Part shown: piece after piece, positions 60,280-64,000 of the stretch
How the letters are laid out: each line of letters starts with the position of its first letter
Numbering within the stretch: the stretch's first letter is position 1
DNA from: Paludisphaera borealis
Lineage (GTDB): Bacteria > Planctomycetota > Planctomycetia > Isosphaerales > Isosphaeraceae
Assembly: GCF_001956985.1 (NCBI RefSeq)
Contig: NZ_CP019082.1
Span: forward strand, 558,001 to 622,000
Reading direction: 5' to 3'
Length of the DNA stretch: 64,000 nt
Notes under the pieces: model-generated
The model's database searches: none
Seen by the model: the letters and a program-made list of their open reading frames with translations, nothing else
What the model was told of the DNA's origin: nothing
Program-made: the position numbers and the translations under genes

Positions 60280-62478
60280 TTAATGCGATCGCGCGAATGA
60301 GAGCCCTGGATCGCCGGCGCCGCCGCCTCCGGCCAAGGTGAACGTGAAGTGGTCGTCGTCTTTCCAGGAGAGCCTGCCGACCATCGGCGGCTGGGGATCG
60401 GCGCCCGTCTGGGCGAGGGTCAGCAGGCCGTTGCCGTTGGTCCGCACGCCCTGGAACTGTCGCGACTTGCCGTGGTCCGTCACCTTCCAGGTGAACTTGC
60501 CCGCTTCGCTCAGATCGAGGGTGATCGTCGTGTCGGGCGTGGGTTCGGCGGTCCACGTCCCTTCGATGTTCCCCTCCTTGACCGCGACGTCCGGCAACGC
60601 TTCGACCACCGGGACGCCGAGTCCCGGCCGGGCGTTCCTCGGCGCGGGCGGGTTCTCGTTCGCGGCGGCGGGCGCGGCCTGGCCGCCGAGCGCCTCGCGC
60701 TTCGACTTTTCGAGCTGCTGGAGCAACTGGGCCGAAATCTTGTCGCGGGGCTGAAGCTGCGTCGCCGCCCGAAGCTGACCGAGGGCCGCCTCGCCGTGCC
60801 CCTGGGTCATGTAGTGGTACGCGAGCAAGAAATGCCCGGGCGCCGAATCGGGATTGTCGGTCACGTAGGCTTCCAGCGCGCGGAGCTGGGTCGTGTACGT
60901 CTCGGGCTGCTCATAGAGTCCGATCAAGGTCGCCCAGTCCCATCCAGGGCCGATCGAAAGCACCGGGTAGAGGGCCGCCGCGGCCTCGGGGTAACGCTTC
61001 AGGGCGAACAGCGTCAGGGCGCGGAATTCATGCAGCGCCGGATCGTTGGGAAGCTGCCGAAGCGCCTGGTCATCGAAATCGAGGGCCGCCGTGTACAGAC
61101 CTTGCTTGAAGGCTTCACGCCCCTTGTCGAAGAGTCCCACGGCCTGATCCGCGACCGATGCATCGGGCGCGGCGGCCGTGGGATTGATCGGCTGCGCGTA
61201 GTCGTACACACCGGGCTGCGAAACGACGACGTAATAGGGGTTGTAGTAGTTCGAGTACCCCCAGTCGTAGAGCATCGGCCCGTACAGCCACGACGACATG
61301 CCGAGGCCGCCGTAACCCCAGCCGCCGTAGCCCCAGCCGCCGTAGCCACCCCAACCGCCGTAGCCGCCCCAGCCCCAGCCGCCAAGTCCCCAGCCGAGTC
61401 CGTATCCCAGGCCCCAGCCGAGTCCGCTGCCGAATCCCCAACCAAACCCAGGAAAACCGAAGCCTCCCCAACCCCACCCCAGACCGCCGCCTCCCCAACC
61501 CCATCCGCGACGGCCCCAGCCGCCGCCACCCCATCCACCGCCACCCCAACCGCCACCGCCCCAACCGCCGCCACCCCAGTTGCGGCCACCACCCCAGTTG
61601 CCGTGGAAGCCGGCGTAGTTGTTGCGCCATCCCATGCCCTGGCCGCCGAAGTTGTTGACGTTGACGTTGCGGTTGAAGCTCGTCTGGTTGAAGTTCCCCC
61701 GGTTCACGCCGCCGCCGGTACGACCACCCATGCCAGGACCGCCGCCGGTACGACCGCCCAAGCCAGGGCCGCCGCCGGGACGACCGCCGACGCTGGCCAT
61801 CGAGCCGCCACCCCGGTTGCCCCAGTTGATCGATCCCCCATTATTCATCCCCGGACGACCGCCCAGGCTCGGGCCGCCCATGCCGGGGCGGCCGGCGCCG
61901 GCCATGGAGCCGCGATTGCCGAAGTTGATCCCCCCCTGGCTGTTCATGCCGGGTCGGCCCGCGTTGCCGAAGCCGCCGCTGCCCATGCCGGGGCGGCCGG
62001 CGCCGGCCATGGTGCCGCGATTGCCGAAGTTGATCCCCCCCTGGCTGTTCATGCCGGGCCGGCCCGCGTTGCCGAAGCCGCCACCCATGCTCGGCCCTCT
62101 CATCCCCCCGTTGAAGCCGCCAGGCATTCCACCGCGCATTCCTCCGCCCACCATTCCGCCGGGCATTCCCCCTCGGAACCCGCCGGGCATTCCACCTCGG
62201 AACCCGCCGCCCATTCCGCCGGGCATCCCACCTCGGAACCCGCCGGGCATTCCGCCTCGAAATCCGCCGCCCATGCCGCCGGGCATTCCACCTCGGAATC
62301 CGCCGCCGCCCATTCCGCCTCGAAATCCGCCGCCCATGCCGCCGCCACCGCGCATTCCACCACCACCGCCGCCGCGTCCGCCGCCACCGCCGCCACGGGC
62401 CAGAACAGGAGCCGTCGATGCGAGAGCGAAAAGCATCGCCAACCCGGTCGACGCCAGGAGTACCATTCGCCGTCCCAT
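60280..62478 (-). CDS. Exported glycine-rich, TPR-containing protein
   Basis: A 732-residue secreted protein. Signal peptide (residues 1-28, ending VLARG). Residues 29-280 are Gly-rich with Met/Arg/Pro/Asn repeats such as GGFRGGMPGG and GRPGMNSQGGINFGNRG; the latter unit is an exact-length 35-residue tandem duplication. Residues about 295-395 are Gly/Trp/Tyr-rich (GGWGGGGWGG, YGGWGYGG). From about 440 are TPR helices (AVGLFDKGREAFKQGLYTAALD, FLLAYHYMTQGHGEAALGQL) and the end, about 640-732, is a beta domain (NIEGTWTAEPTPDTTITLDL). Perhaps surface- or wall-associated scaffold; function unknown. Confidence 0.8.
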   Translation of the reverse strand: MGRRMVLLASTGLAMLFALASTAPVLARGGGGGGRGGGGGGMRGGGGMGGGFRGGMGGGGFRGGMPGGMGGGFRGGMPGGFRGGMPGGMGGGFRGGMPGGFRGGMPGGMVGGGMRGGMPGGFNGGMRGPSMGGGFGNAGRPGMNSQGGINFGNRGTMAGAGRPGMGSGGFGNAGRPGMNSQGGINFGNRGSMAGAGRPGMGGPSLGGRPGMNNGGSINWGNRGGGSMASVGGRPGGGPGLGGRTGGGPGMGGRTGGGVNRGNFNQTSFNRNVNVNNFGGQGMGWRNNYAGFHGNWGGGRNWGGGGWGGGGWGGGGWGGGGWGRRGWGWGGGGLGWGWGGFGFPGFGWGFGSGLGWGLGYGLGWGLGGWGWGGYGGWGGYGGWGYGGWGYGGLGMSSWLYGPMLYDWGYSNYYNPYYVVVSQPGVYDYAQPINPTAAAPDASVADQAVGLFDKGREAFKQGLYTAALDFDDQALRQLPNDPALHEFRALTLFALKRYPEAAAALYPVLSIGPGWDWATLIGLYEQPETYTTQLRALEAYVTDNPDSAPGHFLLAYHYMTQGHGEAALGQLRAATQLQPRDKISAQLLQQLEKSKREALGGQAAPAAANENPPAPRNARPGLGVPVVEALPDVAVKEGNIEGTWTAEPTPDTTITLDLSEAGKFTWKVTDHGKSRQFQGVRTNGNGLLTLAQTGADPQPPMVGRLSWKDDDHFTFTLAGGGGAGDPGLSFARSH
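61876..62085. repeat. 105-base tandem duplication in the glycine-rich gene
   Basis: Two adjacent units, 61876-61980 and 61981-62085, start GCCCATGCCGGGGCGGCCGG and differ at only a handful of bases. Each encodes 35 residues with NSQGGINFGNRG. A multiple of three keeps the frame, so the protein can expand or contract by slippage. Confidence 0.8.
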
Positions 62479-62813
62479 GACCCGCCCCCTTTCTCATCCC
62501 GTCGCGCTACGTACTGTCGGCACCCTAATTCTATGCCCGACGAGGCGCGAGTGTTCATCGTTCGGGCTGGTTTTCTCAAAAGACCACGAAACATATACCG
62601 GCGCATTCCGAATCCAACGATTCGATGGGCATCCGAGTGGACGCCCAGCCGTCGCGCGGTGGGAGTGGTCGTGCTCGTCGCCAGCCTCACCGTCGTCGTC
62701 ACGATCGGTATGCGCGGAGGCCTGAGCGTCTGAGCCTCGCAGTTCGCTTGACCGACCTCGGGGTTTTCGTACGATATCAATAGAGACTGAACGACTTGTT
62801 CTGGGAGATTCGC
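62479..62813. other. Divergent region between the glycine-rich gene and the cysteine-rich gene
   Basis: No gene in 335 bases. The last part (62760-62790) is AT-rich (ACGATATCAATAGAG) and could carry the plus-strand promoter. No repeat or hairpin was found. Confidence 0.3.
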
Positions 62814-63287
62814 TTGGTCGCGTCCGCTCGTCGGCTCCGCTCCTGGCTCTTGCTGACCGCCTGCACGGCTGCCGTGGGAGTGCTCTGGACGGAGCCCGAG
62901 GCTCGGGCGTGTTCTGAATCGCCTTCCGCGGCCCGGAAGGCCGGTTCGTGCTGCAAGTCGGCGGCCGACGCGGCATGCTGCTGCCTCGGTTCTGAGGATC
63001 GGCAGCCGACCCCAGTTCAGCATCCCGACGCTTTGAAGTCGGCTTGCTCGACGGCGGGTCTCACCGGTCCGTCCTCCTGCATCTGCGTCGGGGACGAATC
63101 GAGCCCGGCCGATCGGTCGTCGCGGCCCTCGGGCTCGACGTCCGACTCGCGATCGTTGGGCGACGTCGCCGGCACGGCGATCCTTGAAGCCGACGTTTCC
63201 TCACGGTCCTTCGCCGCACTTCGAACAACGCCGTTCGATCCGCCCGGACCGCACATCCTGCTGCGCACTTCACGACTCCGCTTCTGA
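62814..63287 (+). CDS. Cysteine-rich exported protein next to a CusB-like adaptor
   Basis: A 157-residue protein. TTG at 62814 follows GGGAG; the signal peptide LRSWLLLTACTAAVGVLWT is followed by a Cys-rich region (ACSESPSAARKAGSCCKSAADAACCC, then SACSTAG and SSCICVG), nine or more cysteines in 75 residues, and a Ser/Asp-rich tail. It precedes the CusB-like metal-efflux adaptor gene, so it may be a periplasmic metal-binding protein. No family recognised. Confidence 0.6.
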   Translation: MVASARRLRSWLLLTACTAAVGVLWTEPEARACSESPSAARKAGSCCKSAADAACCCLGSEDRQPTPVQHPDALKSACSTAGLTGPSSCICVGDESSPADRSSRPSGSTSDSRSLGDVAGTAILEADVSSRSFAALRTTPFDPPGPHILLRTSRLRF

Positions 63288-63430
63288 CGTTGCTCCTCCG
63301 GCTCGACCGTCCGCGCCTGGAGTCCGTCCACGGTTCCCGGCTCGGCGTCCCCATCGCGGGGATTCCCCCGCTTTCTCTTTGCGAATCCGAACGAGCCTGG
63401 CCGTAAGGCCCAGACGAGGAGAGCGATCAT

Positions 63431-64000
63431 GTCGGCGTCGTCGAACGATCGAGCGAACGCCCATTCCGAGGGTGCCCCGCCCACGCGCTGGGAGAAGGTT
63501 CGACTGGTGATCAAGGTCGTCGAGCTGCGGCTGCGGTTCGTCGCTCTGATGGCCGTCACCGGGCTGACGTTCGCCTACTGGGACGAGTTGTGGAACTACT
63601 ATGACAAGTGGACCCGGCCGGCCGCCGAGCGGGTCGTCGCGGACGCCGAGCACGAGCACGAATACTACTGCCCGATGCACCCGAGCGTCGTCCAGGCCGA
63701 GCCGGGCAACTGCCCGATCTGCGGGATGCCGCTGTCGAAGCGCAAGAGAGGCCGCGCCGAGGCGCTTCCCAAGGGGGTCGTCGCGCGGCTTCAGCTCTCC
63801 CCCATGCGGGTGGCGCAGGCGGGGATTCGGACGGCCGAGATCGGCTACGAGCCGCTGGCTGAGACGGTCTCGACGGTCGGCTTCGTGGCGTTCGACGAGC
63901 GGAACCTGAAGCGGATCTCGTCGCGGACCAAGGGCCTGGCGCGGGTCGAGAAGCTGATGGTCGACTTCACCGGGACGCGCGTGACCGCCGGCCAACCCCT
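63431..64000 (+). CDS. CusB-like RND efflux adaptor with heavy-metal-binding domain, C-terminus beyond the window
   Basis: The first 190 residues of a periplasmic adaptor for heavy-metal (Cu/Ag/Co/Zn) RND efflux. One membrane helix (about 33-50) is followed by the heavy-metal-binding domain YYCPMHPSVVQAEPGNCPIC with GMPL, then the start of the CusB-like barrel (RLQLSPMRVAQAGIRTAEIG, VGFVAFDERNLKRI). GAGGAG lies seven bases before the ATG at 63431. The gene runs off the right edge; a CusA-type pump is likely next. The upstream Cys-rich exported protein may belong to the same system. Confidence 0.88.

Noticed and set aside
60349-62733. A 794-residue plus-strand Ala/Thr/Pro-rich frame opposite the glycine-rich gene
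   Set aside because: The reverse of Gly-rich codons reads as Ala/Pro/Thr repeats; the minus-strand frame has a signal peptide, Shine-Dalgarno and TPRs.
1-64000. tRNA or rRNA genes, transposases, phage genes or replication origin
   Set aside because: No acceptor/T-arm patterns, rRNA-like stretches, DDE transposase motifs, phage structural genes or DnaA-box clusters were recognised.

Overview
The window is GC-rich and densely coded on both strands, and it reads as the chromosome of a planctomycete, most likely the Isosphaeraceae (Singulisphaera/Paludisphaera type). The reasons are lineage-marking families: a signal-peptide CxxCH protein of the DUF1549/DUF1553 (PSD1) type followed by a Tat-exported DUF1501 protein, a DUF1559 prepilin-like protein beside a tiny lipoprotein, tandem Uma2 nucleases, many TTG/GTG starts, and several kinds of short dispersed palindromic repeat between genes. 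No rRNA, tRNA, transposase, phage or CRISPR array was seen.

Layout. 1-4313 (minus): an Hsp70 / Uma2 / Uma2 / Hsp70 operon, its last gene cut by the window edge. 4678-9156 (plus): cysK, a JAMM-type peptidase, ndk, a small membrane protein and ligA. 9164-12495 (minus): family-4 uracil-DNA glycosylase, a HEAT-like secreted protein and a small exported protein. 12885-21558: a GntR/FCD regulator divergent from PSD1 - DUF1501 - M14 deacylase - MFS transporter - MoaB, with a perfect double operator between them. 21709-28383: an RsmG-TrmH fusion, ftsH, a PfkB kinase, archease, a Bcp peroxiredoxin and a sigma factor. 28692-33743: a HlyD / MFS / TolC tripartite exporter. 33871-36333: HAD phosphatase and hexose-phosphate mutase. 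36334-37667: a non-coding island of repeats and a broken gene, followed by a ParD/ParE pair and a GH43 enzyme. 39683-41946: a membrane protein, DUF1559 and a lipoprotein. 42273-47006: two glycosylation proteins and a large secreted hydrolase-like protein. 47100-47966: an array of hairpins, a 114-residue unknown protein and, upstream of it, a 13-codon leader ORF ending in six cysteine codons behind a good promoter. 48250-50578: fatty-acid desaturase and a duplicated pair of small exported proteins. 50633-59110: an exopolysaccharide cluster. 59620-64000: a STAS protein, a giant glycine-rich TPR protein, a cysteine-rich exported protein and the start of a CusB-like metal efflux adaptor.

The strongest candidates for something undescribed are the polycysteine leader ORF (47819-47860), the double GntR operator (13572-13606) controlling a planctomycete catabolic operon, the RsmG-TrmH fusion, and the chaperone/Uma2 operon. 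All functional assignments come from reading motifs by eye; none was checked against a database.
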